Shown: positions 15,500 through 24,151, counted from the stretch's first letter. The stretch is DNA of 50,445 bases from Saprospiraceae bacterium (GCA_020629965.1 JAHDCG010000021.1:1-50445), one strand, 5' to 3'. Made by a program: numbers and translations. The notes: a model not told the origin generated them from the letters alone.

Positions 15500-17137
15500 A
15501 TGAAAATCACCTTAGCGCAACTCAACTTCCTCATCGGCGACTTTGAGGGCAATACCGATAAAATGCTCGCCGCCGTCGCGCAGGCAAAAAAAGAAAAATC
15601 GGATATTATTGTTTTTCCGGAATTGTCGGTTTGCGGGTATCCGCCGCGTGACTTCTTGGAGTTCGATGACTTTATCGCTAAGTCGGAAGCGGCGGTTATT
15701 AAATTGGCAAAAGCCGCGCAAGACATTGCGATTGTGGTCGGTTCGCCGGTCAAAAACCCGGTGGTCGAGGGGAAGGATTTGTACAATTCCGCACTGTTTC
15801 TTGTTGAGGGAAAAATCAAGCACATTCAACACAAAACGCTGCTGCCGACCTACGATGTTTTTGATGAATATCGCTACTTTGAGACGGCTACCGAGTGGAA
15901 CATTGTCGAGTACAAAGGCAAACGCATCGCGCTGACGGTTTGCGAAGACATTTGGAATATCGGCAACGAAAATCCGCTGTACCGCGTCTGTCCGATGGAT
16001 GAAATGATTGACCAAAAGCCCGATTTTATTTTAAATTTGTCAGCTTCACCGTTTAGTTATAAGCAAGCGAACACCCGCATTCACATCATCAAAGCAAACG
16101 TAGAACGCTACAAAATTCCCGTTTTCTACGTCAACTACGCCGGGGCGCAAACCGAGTTGATTTTTGACGGCGGCAGCCTCGTTGTCTCGCCCGACGGAAA
16201 GGTTTTTGACGAGATGAATTATTTTGCAGAAAGCATTAAAACCTACGACCTCGAACAGGTGACGGAAGGCGGAAAAGACCGACCGCAGCCGAAAAATAAA
16301 ATGACGCTGATACACGATGCCCTCGTGACGGGCGTACGCGATTATTTCGGAAAGTTAGGATTTGAAAAAGCAATTTTAGGACTGTCCGGCGGTATCGACA
16401 GTGCGGTGACGGCGGTTATTGCCGCCCGTGCCCTCGGCGCGGATAACGTGCGTTTGGTGCTGATGCCGTCGCAATATTCCTCCGACCACTCGGTAAACGA
16501 TGCGCGCGAATTGGCGGTAAATTTGGGCTGTCAGTACGACATAGTGCCGATTGAGGAGGTGTACCAAAGCTATATGCAGAGTCTGAAACCGCACTTTTGG
16601 GGCAAAGAATTTAACGTGACCGAAGAGAACCTGCAAGCCCGGATTCGCGGCATGTTTTTGATGGCTTTTTCCAATAAATTCGGAAATATTCTGCTCAATA
16701 CTTCCAATAAAAGTGAAATGGCGGTCGGTTACGGCACGCTGTACGGCGACATGTGCGGCGGCTTGTCGGTTATCGGCGATGTGTATAAAACGGAGGTTTT
16801 TGAACTGGCGCGCTACATGAATAAGGACGGCGAGGTCATTCCCGAAAATACCATTACCAAGCCGCCGAGTGCGGAACTGCGACCCGACCAAAAGGACAGC
16901 GACAGCCTGCCGGACTACGCAATTTTGGATGAAATTCTGCACTTGTACATTGAAGAAAGACAAGGGCCGAAAGAAATTACGGCACGCGGTTTTGACGAAA
17001 AATTGGTAAAGCGCGTCCTGCGTCTGACGAATATCAATGAGTTTAAAAGACACCAAACGGCACCGGTTTTGCGCGTTTCGCCGAAGGCTTTCGGAATGGG
17101 ACGCAGATTGCCGATAGTGGGGAAGTATTTGGCTTAA
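15500..17137 (+). CDS. nadE: Glutamine-dependent NAD+ synthetase
   Basis: A 545-residue enzyme for the last step of NAD synthesis, converting deamido-NAD to NAD with ATP and ammonia from glutamine. The N-terminal nitrilase-type amidase domain carries the Glu-Lys-Cys triad at E41 (FPELSVCGYPPRDF), K112 (HKTLLPTYDVF) and C148 (LTVCEDIW). The C-terminal synthetase domain has the PP-loop SGGIDS at 296-301, then NTSNKSEMAVGYGTLYGDMCGG and the KPPSAELRPDQKDSD segment. All key residues are present, so the enzyme should be active with glutamine. The ATG follows a heptamer repeat array directly. The gene is monocistronic and is closed by a strong terminator. Confidence 0.97.
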   Translation: MKITLAQLNFLIGDFEGNTDKMLAAVAQAKKEKSDIIVFPELSVCGYPPRDFLEFDDFIAKSEAAVIKLAKAAQDIAIVVGSPVKNPVVEGKDLYNSALFLVEGKIKHIQHKTLLPTYDVFDEYRYFETATEWNIVEYKGKRIALTVCEDIWNIGNENPLYRVCPMDEMIDQKPDFILNLSASPFSYKQANTRIHIIKANVERYKIPVFYVNYAGAQTELIFDGGSLVVSPDGKVFDEMNYFAESIKTYDLEQVTEGGKDRPQPKNKMTLIHDALVTGVRDYFGKLGFEKAILGLSGGIDSAVTAVIAARALGADNVRLVLMPSQYSSDHSVNDARELAVNLGCQYDIVPIEEVYQSYMQSLKPHFWGKEFNVTEENLQARIRGMFLMAFSNKFGNILLNTSNKSEMAVGYGTLYGDMCGGLSVIGDVYKTEVFELARYMNKDGEVIPENTITKPPSAELRPDQKDSDSLPDYAILDEILHLYIEERQGPKEITARGFDEKLVKRVLRLTNINEFKRHQTAPVLRVSPKAFGMGRRLPIVGKYLA

Positions 17138-17203
17138 TTTTTTACGCTGATTGGTTAAGATTTTTTAAGATTCTACGCTGATTTGCTGTTTTAACTTTTG
17201 CAA

Positions 17204-17254
17204 AAAAAAGCCTGTTTACCTTTTGAGAAATCTCATCGGTAAACAGGCTTTTTT
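17204..17254. terminator. Bidirectional terminator between nadE and rsgA
   Basis: A 17-bp perfect stem, AAAAAAGCCTGTTTACC (17204-17220) against its complement at 17238-17254, ending in T-runs on both strands. The loop contains a small inner hairpin GAGAAATCTC. Confidence 0.9.
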
Positions 17255-17277
17255 GTCTTTTAAAGTCGCTTTGGGAA

Positions 17278-17310
17278 GTCTAACGTCTAAAATCTAAAAT
17301 CTAAAATCTC
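17278..17310 (+). repeat. TCTAAMR heptamer array running toward the 3' end of rsgA
   Basis: TCTAACG followed by three TCTAAAA units and TCTC, ending 3 nt before the rsgA stop codon, which lies on the opposite strand. Confidence 0.8.
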
Positions 17311-17313
17311 ACC

Positions 17314-18264
17314 TCACATATCATGCTTCTCCCAATAATTCTGATTTTCCGTTTCTTCCAATAAAGTCAGGTAGTTGATGTAGCGCAATTCGCTGACTTC
17401 GCCGGTTTCGACGGCTTCTTTGACGGCGCACTGCGGTTCGCTGCGGTGCAGGCAGTCGCCGCCGAATTTACATTCCGAACTCAATTCAAAAAATTCCGTA
17501 AAATTGTGGGCAATGTCTTTTGGGGTCAGGTTATTAAAGGAAAGCGTCTTGATGCCCGGCGTGTCGATGATGCTGCCGCCGAAGGCCAATTCGTGCATTT
17601 CGGCAAAGGTAGTGGTGTGCTGACCCTTGCCCGAATGATCGGAAATTTCGTAGGTAAAAATATCCAAACCCGGCTGTACGGCATTGACGAGAGTGGACTT
17701 TCCGACACCCGACTGACCGGCGACTAAAGTGATTTTGTCTTTTAAAATTTCCTTCAATTCTTCCAATCCGGTCCCTTTTTCCGCCGACACCAAACGAACC
17801 GTATAACCGATTTTTTCGTAGATGCCTTTGAGGTAGTTGTACATTGCCAAAGCGTCTTCGTCGTAAACATCCGCTTTGTTGAAAACGATAACGGTGGGAA
17901 TATTGTAAGGCGCGGTCGTCAGCAAAAAGCGGTCGATGAAACCCTGTTTGAGCATCGGCTCGACGATAGTCATAATAATGACCGCTTGGTCCACGTTGGA
18001 GGCCAATAAATGTAACTCGTGTTTTTTGCGCGGTGATTGACGCACGACGTAATTTTCGCGCGGCATTATTTTTTTGATAATGCCGATATTTTCGTCTTCT
18101 TCGTAAGAAACGTCCATTTCTACGATGTCGCCGACGGCTACGGGATTGGTGATTTTAACGTTGTTCAGGCGAAATTTTCCGACGATACGCGAGCGCAAAA
18201 CCTCGTCCTCTTCGGTCTTGACCCAATACCATTTGCCCGTAGATTTAATGACTGTTCCCTGCAT
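17314..18264 (-). CDS. rsgA: Ribosome small subunit-dependent GTPase A
   Basis: A circularly permuted GTPase that acts in late maturation of the 30S subunit. From the start at 18264 it has 316 residues. An N-terminal OB-fold (MQGTVIKSTGKWYWVKT) is followed by motifs in permuted order: G4 (VFNKADV), G5 (SAEKG), G1 (GQSGVGKSTLVN), G3 (DTPGI). A C-terminal zinc-binding segment follows (CKFGGDCLHRSEPQCAV). I prefer the ATG at 18264 because MQGTVIKSTG matches the family's usual start; an in-frame ATG at 18309 would add 15 residues. It converges on nadE. No -7 box was seen upstream. Confidence 0.95.
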   Translation of the reverse strand: MQGTVIKSTGKWYWVKTEEDEVLRSRIVGKFRLNNVKITNPVAVGDIVEMDVSYEEDENIGIIKKIMPRENYVVRQSPRKKHELHLLASNVDQAVIIMTIVEPMLKQGFIDRFLLTTAPYNIPTVIVFNKADVYDEDALAMYNYLKGIYEKIGYTVRLVSAEKGTGLEELKEILKDKITLVAGQSGVGKSTLVNAVQPGLDIFTYEISDHSGKGQHTTTFAEMHELAFGGSIIDTPGIKTLSFNNLTPKDIAHNFTEFFELSSECKFGGDCLHRSEPQCAVKEAVETGEVSELRYINYLTLLEETENQNYWEKHDM

Positions 18265-18482
18265 TTTTGCTTTTGAAAGAATTTTTAAATTGCTGTCGTA
18301 AAAACCCAAACTGCGCCGAAAGAGTTCAAACTTGTCCGCTTTTCCGCAAAGTACGCCGCTTTTCTTTTATCAGGGGCTGACAAACCGGTATATTTGCGGC
18401 GTATTTGAATTAAAACACAACCCAAGCAGGTTTACACAATTGTTTACTCGTTAGAAAATAAGTAAGATGTTGACTTCCGCTC

Positions 18483-18520
18483 TAAACGACTAAACGACTA
18501 AACAACTAAGCGATTAAACC
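18483..18520 (+). repeat. Degenerate octamer array upstream of GGGP synthase
   Basis: Tandem TAAACGAC, TAAACGAC, TAAACAAC, TAAGCGAT, TAAACC. This array differs in word and length from the TCTAAMR arrays but sits in the same kind of position, 31 nt before a start codon. Confidence 0.65.
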
Positions 18521-18551
18521 TGCTCAACACCCTTTAACCGACCGCACCGGC

Positions 18552-19295
18552 ATGACGAATAACCAGCTGCTCCCTTCTTTTCAAGAAGCAAAAAATACGG
18601 GTAAAAAGAAATTTGCCGTGCTCATCGACCCCGATAAAATGAGTATGGGCAACACCGACGAAATTGTCAAATTGGCGGTCGAGGCTCGGGTCGATTACTT
18701 CTTCATCGGCGGTAGTTTGATTGTCAATAATATGCTCGATAACTGCCTGACCGACATTAAAGAGCGTTGCGATATTCCGACGGTACTTTTCCCGGGCAAT
18801 AACTTTCAGCTCAGTTTTCGCGCCGACGGCATTCTGTTTCTCTCGCTCATTTCCGGCAGAAATCCCGAATTACTCATCGGTAATCACGTCCTCGCCGCGC
18901 CTTACCTCAAAGTCTCTCCTCTGGAAGTCCTTTCCACCGGCTACATTTTAGTCAACGGCGGCATCGACACCACGGTGCGCTACATCAGCAACACCAATCC
19001 CGTGCCGCACGCCAAAGACGACATCGCCCTATGTACTGCCCTCGCCGGCGAAATGTTAGGACAAAAACTCATTTTCATGGATGCCGGCAGCGGTGCCGAA
19101 ACGCCGGTCAGCACGAGTATGATTGCAGCGGTGAGTTCCGCGATTTCCGTGCCGCTCATCGTCGGCGGCGGCATTTCTACGCCCGAAAAAGCGGCGGCAA
19201 ACGTCAAAGCCGGCGCGGATGTGATTGTGGTGGGCAATGCGATTGAGAAAGACCCCGGGTTGATACGGGAGATTGGATCGGCGGTGCATGGATAG
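18552..19295 (+). CDS. Geranylgeranylglyceryl phosphate synthase family protein
   Basis: A 247-residue TIM-barrel prenyltransferase of the PcrB/GGGPS family. Family members join a polyprenyl diphosphate to sn-glycerol-1-phosphate by an ether bond. The phosphate- and glycerol-phosphate-binding elements are visible: FAVLIDPDKM near residue 20, FIGGSLIVNN near 55, PTVLFPGNN near 80, YILVNGGIDTTV near 133, MDAGSGAETPVS near 176, and the closing IVGGGIST.EKA......GADVIVVGNAIEKDP. The Bacteroidota homologues belong to the group II enzymes, so a geranylgeranyl product is likely but the chain length is not provable here. The protein is soluble or peripheral. It is probably transcribed alone. Confidence 0.9.
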   Translation: MTNNQLLPSFQEAKNTGKKKFAVLIDPDKMSMGNTDEIVKLAVEARVDYFFIGGSLIVNNMLDNCLTDIKERCDIPTVLFPGNNFQLSFRADGILFLSLISGRNPELLIGNHVLAAPYLKVSPLEVLSTGYILVNGGIDTTVRYISNTNPVPHAKDDIALCTALAGEMLGQKLIFMDAGSGAETPVSTSMIAAVSSAISVPLIVGGGISTPEKAAANVKAGADVIVVGNAIEKDPGLIREIGSAVHG

Positions 19296-19334
19296 GTGGT
19301 AGGTGGTAGAAAGTTTTCTCATAAATTTCATAAA

Positions 19335-19813
19335 ATGACTAAAATAAACGGCATATCAATTAACGAACTTCCTTTCCTCAACCTTCATTTGGTTGGTGAA
19401 TTGTTATTCGAGGAATTTCCCGTGACAACATTGTATTCGGACAAAAGCGGAACGCCGATAGTCAAAGAATGGATAGATTGCGACGACACACACGACAGAT
19501 TTTTCTATTTTCAAACTACTAAAGAGAATTTAAAAAAGTTCATCAACGGAAATTTGAGCCAAAGAGATTTTATTGAGAATACTGCCGATAATTTCACATT
19601 CATTTCAGACGAAAAAGACGGGAAATCGGTTGATATTAAAATTGTTTCTTCCACTCGCATTCCTCAAGAATATCTACCCGAAACCGACAATTTTTTCAAA
19701 AAGCGGACGGCGTACAAACTCAGGAAATTATCGATTATTTTGGTTTGAACAGTACAAAGTTTTCGTTTACTCCGGCGGTAAATGATTACCGAGTATCCGT
19801 AAAAAAAGTCTGA
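19335..19813 (+). pseudogene. AT-rich DUF6575-like gene with an apparent -1 frameshift
   Basis: The frame from ATG 19335 (MTKINGISINELPFLNLHLV) gives 137 residues ending ...KLRKLSIILV at 19748. Its first half, with GELLFEEFPVTTLYSD and KEWIDCDDTHDRFFYF, resembles DUF6575 domains. From about 19700 the -1 frame instead reads a sensible protein tail (ADGVQTQEIIDYFGLN, then STKFSFTPAVNDYRVSVKKV) up to TGA at 19813. Joining the frames gives about 159 residues. The junction holds an in-frame T TTT TTC at 19691-19697, followed by five A, so either one base was lost or the site is a programmed -1 slip. I see no strong downstream structure for slippage, so an indel or sequencing error is more likely. 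The start at 19335 is preferred over 19296 because the extra N-terminus is repeat-derived. The function is unknown. Confidence 0.65.
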
Positions 19814-19839
19814 ACACCTCTCACGATGTTCAGACTTTT
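19804..19839. terminator. Terminator overlapping the stop of the frameshifted gene
   Basis: A 13-bp perfect stem, AAAAGTCTGAACA (19804-19816) against 19827-19839, with T-runs on both strands. It includes the -1 frame stop codon and can also serve the convergent ettA. Confidence 0.85.
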
Positions 19840-19882
19840 ACCGGTTAAAGCAACAGCAGCGAAAAATCAGCGGCAAATTTTC

Positions 19883-21559
19883 CTACCGATTTATCACATT
19901 CTTAAACCTCGGGCGCGAAGGCGTCACGTCTCCCAATCGCTCCTTTTTCGCCTTTTCGTAATCCGAATAATTTCCTTCAAAGAAAGTCACCTCCGAGTCG
20001 TTTTCAAAAGCAATAATGTGCGTTGCAATTCTGTCCAAAAACCAACGGTCGTGCGAAATCACCAAGACACAACCCGCAAAATTCAAAATCGCATCCTCCA
20101 AAGCTCGCAAGGTGTTGACATCAATGTCATTCGTCGGCTCATCGAGTAAGATGACGTTGCCGCCGTCTTTCAGCGTCATCGCCAGGTGTACCCGGTTGCG
20201 CTCCCCGCCGGAGAGGACGCCGACTTTTTTCTGTTGGTCGCCGCCGCTGAAATTAAAACGACTGATGTACGCCCGTGCGTTGATCGAAGAACTGCCGACC
20301 TCGATGTTATCGTTGCCCTGCGAGATAACCTCGTAAATGGATTTTTCGGGCAAGAGGTCTTCGTGCGTTTGGTCCACGTAAGAAAGGTGTACCGTTTCGC
20401 CGACTTTGACCTCGCCTTTATCCGGTTCTTCCTGCCCCATAATGATGCGAAACAGCGTACTTTTCCCGACCCCGTTGGCACCGATAATGCCGACAATGCC
20501 CGCACGCGGAATGGAAAAAGTCAGGTCTTCGTACAGTAATTTATCGCCGTAAGCCTTCGACAGTCCCTGCGCTTCAATCACCGTATCGCCGAGGCGCGGC
20601 CCCGAGGGAATATACAATTCCAGCTTGCGGTCGCGCTCAATGCCGTCTTCCTGCGCCATTTTTTCGTAAGCGTTCAGACGGGCTTTACCCTTCGCCTGAC
20701 GGGCTTTAGCATTCATGCGCGTCCATTCCAACTCGCGCTTCAGGGTGCGGCGGCGCTTGCTTTCCTGCTTTTCTTCCTGCTCCAGTCGCTTCTCTTTCTG
20801 CTCCAACCAAGACGAATAATTGCCTTTCCACGGAATGCCCTGCCCTCTGTCCAATTCCAAAATCCAACCCGCCACATTATCCAAAAAGTAGCGGTCGTGC
20901 GTCACGGCGATGACCGTACCGGGGAAATTTTGCAGGTACTGTTCCAACCAATCGACACTCTCGGCGTCGAGGTGATTCGTAGGCTCGTCGAGCAGCAAAA
21001 TATCCGGATTGCTCAACAGCAAACGACACAAAGCCACGCGCCGGCGTTCTCCTCCCGACAGCACACTGACCGGCACATCGCCTTCGCGGCAGCGCAGCGC
21101 ATTCATTGCGGTTTCGAGGCGGTTGTCGAGTTCCCAGGCGTTGACGTGGTCGAGTTTTTCGGTGAGCTCGCCTTGCTTTTCGATGAGTTTATTCATCTCG
21201 TCGTCGCTCATCGGCTCGGCAAATTTGAGGTTAATCTCCTCGTATTCTTTCAACAAATCGACAATCGGCTGCACGCCTTCTTCTACGACTTCGCGCACGG
21301 TTTTACTGTCGTCGAGTTCGGGTTCTTGTTTCAAAAAACCGATTTTATAATCGCCGTCAAAATACAAATCACCCTGAAAGTTTTTGTCTTCGCCCGCAAT
21401 GATTTTCAGCAGCGTCGATTTACCCGAGCCGTTGAGACCGAGTACGCCGATTTTTGCGCCGTAAAAGAAAGAAAGCGAGATATTTTTGAGCACCTGCCCG
21501 CCTTGCGGAAACGTCTTATTGACGCGGGACATGGAGAATATTATTTTTTCGTCTGCCAT
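19883..21559 (-). CDS. ettA: Energy-dependent translational throttle protein EttA (ABC-F)
   Basis: A 558-residue soluble ABC-F ATPase that binds the ribosomal E site and gates entry into elongation according to ATP/ADP level. It has two ABC domains: Walker A GLNGSGKSTLL near residue 42 and GANGVGKSTLF near 358; signatures LSGGERRRVALCRLLL near 165 and LSGGERNRVHLAMTL; Walker B LLLDEPTNHLD and ILLDEPTNDID. The interdomain linker and arm are present (WLEQKEKRLEQEEKQ, ELEWTRMNAKARQAKGKARLNAYEKM), the latter being the P-site tRNA-interaction region typical of EttA. There are no transmembrane domains. The length is normal for the family. It starts at the ATG of 21559, right after a short repeat array. 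Confidence 0.96.
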   Translation of the reverse strand: MADEKIIFSMSRVNKTFPQGGQVLKNISLSFFYGAKIGVLGLNGSGKSTLLKIIAGEDKNFQGDLYFDGDYKIGFLKQEPELDDSKTVREVVEEGVQPIVDLLKEYEEINLKFAEPMSDDEMNKLIEKQGELTEKLDHVNAWELDNRLETAMNALRCREGDVPVSVLSGGERRRVALCRLLLSNPDILLLDEPTNHLDAESVDWLEQYLQNFPGTVIAVTHDRYFLDNVAGWILELDRGQGIPWKGNYSSWLEQKEKRLEQEEKQESKRRRTLKRELEWTRMNAKARQAKGKARLNAYEKMAQEDGIERDRKLELYIPSGPRLGDTVIEAQGLSKAYGDKLLYEDLTFSIPRAGIVGIIGANGVGKSTLFRIIMGQEEPDKGEVKVGETVHLSYVDQTHEDLLPEKSIYEVISQGNDNIEVGSSSINARAYISRFNFSGGDQQKKVGVLSGGERNRVHLAMTLKDGGNVILLDEPTNDIDVNTLRALEDAILNFAGCVLVISHDRWFLDRIATHIIAFENDSEVTFFEGNYSDYEKAKKERLGDVTPSRPRFKNVINR

Positions 21560-21561
21560 AA

Positions 21562-21598
21562 TTAAAGGTTGTAAGGTTGAGAAGTTGTAAAGGTTGGG
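21562..21598. repeat. Degenerate AAGGTTGTA-type repeat abutting the ettA start
   Basis: Four loose copies of AAGGTTG/GAAGTTG separated by 1-3 nt, beginning 2 nt upstream of the ettA ATG. A similar set in the opposite orientation lies at 30510-30538 after the VOC gene. Confidence 0.5.
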
Positions 21599-21704
21599 GC
21601 TGACACTTAATGTCAGATTATACTCCGGCTACTCACAGAGTGACTCAAAGTCTAATGCAATTATTTGTTAGTTTCTGACAGTTATGTTGATTAAGAATTG
21701 GGAA

Positions 21705-21780
21705 GATTTTACGAAGTAAAATCCAAATCACCCCGAAAGCTTTCGGGGTCATAAGAATCACCCCCGACAACTGTACGGGG
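21705..21780. repeat. Cluster of three small palindromes in the ettA-yraN spacer
   Basis: GATTTTAC-GAA-GTAAAATC at 21705-21723, the perfect 18-bp palindrome CCCCGAAAGCTTTCGGGG at 21731-21748, and CCCCG...CGGGG at 21762-21780. The last two share flanks (AATCA before, GTCA/GTCAG after), so they look like two copies of one unit. No gene is visible in 21560-21888. Confidence 0.7.
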
Positions 21781-21850
21781 TCAGGTTAAAAAAGAAAACT
21801 ATCAAAGTTTAATAAACCGTTCCATTAGTTTTACAAAAGTCACAAATGCA

Positions 21851-21890
21851 GTCTAAAATCTAACGTCTAAAATCTAAAATCTAAAATCTC
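21851..21890 (+). repeat. TCTAAMR heptamer array running into the stop of yraN
   Basis: TCTAAAA, TCTAACG and three TCTAAAA, then TCTC, which merges into the yraN stop codon on the opposite strand (21889-21891). Confidence 0.8.
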
Positions 21891-22257
21891 AATATTGAAT
21901 ACCCGGAAAAAAAGCATCCTTTAAATGTTCGATTCTGATGTCATTTTCGTTGACGTAATGCACCGCAAAAACATCGAAACGAAAATCCCAATCGTGCTTG
22001 ATAATGCGCATGTAACCCTGCGCGGCTTTGGTCAGCAGCTTTTGTTTATGCGGCGTGACGGAGGCCTGCGGTGCCGAAAAATTATTGCTGCGGGTTTTGA
22101 CTTCGACAAAAATCAGCGTGTCGTTTTCTTTGGCGATAATGTCGAGTTCGGCGCGTCCGTGTCGCCAGTTGGTTTCCAAAATCGTACAACCCGCTTTTTG
22201 CAGATATTCGACGACGGCGGCTTCGCCCGCATTCCCGATGTCCAAATGTTTTGCCAC
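21889..22257 (-). CDS. YraN family (UPF0102) endonuclease-like protein
   Basis: A 122-residue soluble protein of the YraN family, which has a restriction-endonuclease-like fold similar to Holliday-junction resolvases. The typical start AKHLDIGNAGEAAVVEYLQ is followed by the motif GRAELDIIAKENDTLIFVEVKTR, supplying the E/D...E-x-K active-site pattern. The family's function in the cell is not settled. The start is a GTG at 22257, judged from the family's usual N-terminus; no ATG is available nearby. The last codons run into a heptamer repeat array. The length matches the family norm of about 120. Confidence 0.93.
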   Translation of the reverse strand: MAKHLDIGNAGEAAVVEYLQKAGCTILETNWRHGRAELDIIAKENDTLIFVEVKTRSNNFSAPQASVTPHKQKLLTKAAQGYMRIIKHDWDFRFDVFAVHYVNENDIRIEHLKDAFFPGIQY

Positions 22258-22338
22258 GTGTAGGTTGCTTTTTTGTAGGAACGCGAAATTACTAAAGTTT
22301 TCGGGAACGGGAAGAGGATTTTTTTACCGCCCCGCAGC

Positions 22339-22354
22339 ATCGACTTTAGTCGAT
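22339..22354. repeat. Extragenic palindrome ATCGACT-TT-AGTCGAT
   Basis: Second copy of the palindrome seen at 11542-11557. It lies in the 336-nt spacer between yraN and the glucosaminidase gene; that spacer otherwise holds only the promoter box at 22520. Confidence 0.6.
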
Positions 22355-22519
22355 AGGCTAAATTGAATTTGGAAAAACATCAAATCCTGACTTTTCTTCG
22401 GAACGCGACGGTAAGTCATCGCCGTTTTGATTAAAATTAAAAATAATATAACAAAGCCCGACGTTTGTAACATTTCCGGGTTTTATCCGCGTTCCTGCTT
22501 TCAACGTAAAGTTAATTTG

Positions 22520-22527
22520 TATTTTTG
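22520..22527 (+). promoter_or_regulatory. Candidate -7 box for the glucosaminidase gene
   Basis: TATTTTTG, 66 nt upstream of the ATG at 22594. Its position argues against the longer reading frame that begins at 22525. Confidence 0.5.
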
Positions 22528-22593
22528 CCAGAGCCTGAACTAAAAACTCCGCGTTCCTCTCGCGCAACGGCGAAAATTTCTAACACAGCAGCC

Positions 22594-24018
22594 ATGAAAC
22601 ATACACAAATTATCATCTTTCTTCTCGCTTTCTCCGGCATCCTTGCCGCGCAAAGCGGCGACCGCTACGCTTACATTGACAAATACAAAGATATTGCAAT
22701 CTCGGAAATGGAACGGGCGGGCGTGCCGGCGAGCATCAAATTGGCGCAGGGCATTTTGGAGTCGGCGGGCGGTACGAGTTATCTGGCACGTAAGGGAAAT
22801 AATCACTTCGGCGTCAAATGCGGCAGTCGTTGGACGGGTAAAAAAGTGTACCGCAAAGACGATGATTACGATGAAAACGGAAGATTACGCGAAAGCTGTT
22901 TTCGTGCTTATAAAAATGCGGAAGCCTCTTACATCGCGCACTCTGATTTTTTGCGCGATAATCCGCGCTACGATTTTCTTTTTCGTTTAAATCCTTACGA
23001 TTACAAAGCCTGGGCGCGCGGGTTGAAACGCGCCGGCTACGCCACTTCCGCGACTTATTCACAAAAACTTATCACCGTTATCGAGACTTACGAATTGGCG
23101 CAATACGACCAAATGAACGCCAACGACGTCATTGCCGATAACAGCGAAACCTACGAAGAAAGACTGCAAGGTATCACTACGAATAACGACGTAAAACTCG
23201 TCTTGGCACAAGAAAACGAAACGCCGCAGCGCATCGCCGACCGCACCCGCATTCCCGTCCGCAAAATTTTGAGATACAACGAAAAAATCAGCGACCCCAA
23301 CCAACGTTTGGCACGCGACGAGCGTGTTTATCTGCAATCGAAACGCGACGGTTTTCGCGGTCGCAAAAAGTACCACTACGTGCAGGCGGGTGAATCGATT
23401 TACGACATCGCGCAACTGTACGGCGTGACCACCGACCGCCTCCGCGAGCGTAATCGCATCGACGACGGACTCGAAGCTGCCTTCGGCGAAAGACTGAAAC
23501 TGCGCGGCTTCAAAATTTTCAAAAGCAAAACCCCGAAGACAATCCGCAACGTCAATACCGCGCCGCCCGTCATCATCGACCCGCCGCCGGTGCGCGACAA
23601 TACCGACGAAGACCGCGACGAAACCGCCGGCTCAAACAATAACTCAAACACCCCCGACGCCGACAATATCGACCCGATACTGCCGGCAAATACCGGCGGT
23701 CGCCGCCCCGTACTCACGAGCGACACGGGCGAGCGCGACGAAAACTTTTACCCGCCGCCGCCGGAACCCGTGCCGCCCGTCACCCCCGAAATCAAGGTCA
23801 ACGACCCCGACCCGGTCTATGTGCCGCCGACGAATACTAATCCAAACCCAAACCCAAATCCGACTCCTGCGCCGAGTACAGCCTACCACACCGTCGATAC
23901 CGGCGATACGCTTTACAATATCTCGCGCCGCTACGGTCTGACGGTGCAGCAACTGATGACGCTGAACGGGATGACTACCACGGTTATTCGCAAAGGACAG
24001 CAACTGCGGGTGCAATAA
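22594..24018 (+). CDS. Secreted N-acetylglucosaminidase (GH73) with LysM repeats
   Basis: A 474-residue exported peptidoglycan hydrolase. A signal peptide (MKHTQIIIFLLAFSGILAAQ) is followed by a FlgJ-like glucosaminidase domain (about residues 30-175) with the catalytic Glu in AQGILESAGGTSYLARKGNNHFGVKC. A degenerate and a good LysM follow (about 210-265 and 275-330, YHYVQAGESIYDIAQLYGVT), then a Pro/Asp/Asn-rich linker (about 345-425) and a C-terminal LysM (YHTVDTGDTLYNISRRYGLT). LysM modules bind glycan, so the protein should cut the glycan backbone of peptidoglycan in the periplasm or at the cell surface. I start at 22594 because only this ATG opens directly on the signal peptide and lies downstream of the -7 box. 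Confidence 0.93.
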   Translation: MKHTQIIIFLLAFSGILAAQSGDRYAYIDKYKDIAISEMERAGVPASIKLAQGILESAGGTSYLARKGNNHFGVKCGSRWTGKKVYRKDDDYDENGRLRESCFRAYKNAEASYIAHSDFLRDNPRYDFLFRLNPYDYKAWARGLKRAGYATSATYSQKLITVIETYELAQYDQMNANDVIADNSETYEERLQGITTNNDVKLVLAQENETPQRIADRTRIPVRKILRYNEKISDPNQRLARDERVYLQSKRDGFRGRKKYHYVQAGESIYDIAQLYGVTTDRLRERNRIDDGLEAAFGERLKLRGFKIFKSKTPKTIRNVNTAPPVIIDPPPVRDNTDEDRDETAGSNNNSNTPDADNIDPILPANTGGRRPVLTSDTGERDENFYPPPPEPVPPVTPEIKVNDPDPVYVPPTNTNPNPNPNPTPAPSTAYHTVDTGDTLYNISRRYGLTVQQLMTLNGMTTTVIRKGQQLRVQ

Positions 24019-24041
24019 AAAGTAACTGTTTGGGCACCCGG

Positions 24042-24121
24042 TTAGTGTCGGACACTTAACCCGAACACAGGCCCCGGTTTTAGCGAATTTAACCGGACCT
24101 GAGCAAAAGTAGTGTCCGACA
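24042..24121. repeat. Nested inverted repeat after the glucosaminidase gene
   Basis: TGTCGGACACT at 24046-24056 is the exact reverse complement of AGTGTCCGACA at 24111-24121. Inside it CCGGTT (24074) pairs with AACCGG (24091). The outer arms are themselves near-palindromic. It resembles a small non-coding mobile or extragenic repeat. No direct terminal duplication was seen. Confidence 0.6.
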
Positions 24122-24151
24122 TTTGTAATCGACCGACAAAGCAACTACAAT

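Noticed and set aside
19296-19334. Start of the DUF6575-like gene at 19296
   Set aside because: The extra 13 residues come from the TAGGTGG repeat just after the GGGP synthase stop; the ATG at 19335 gives the better start.
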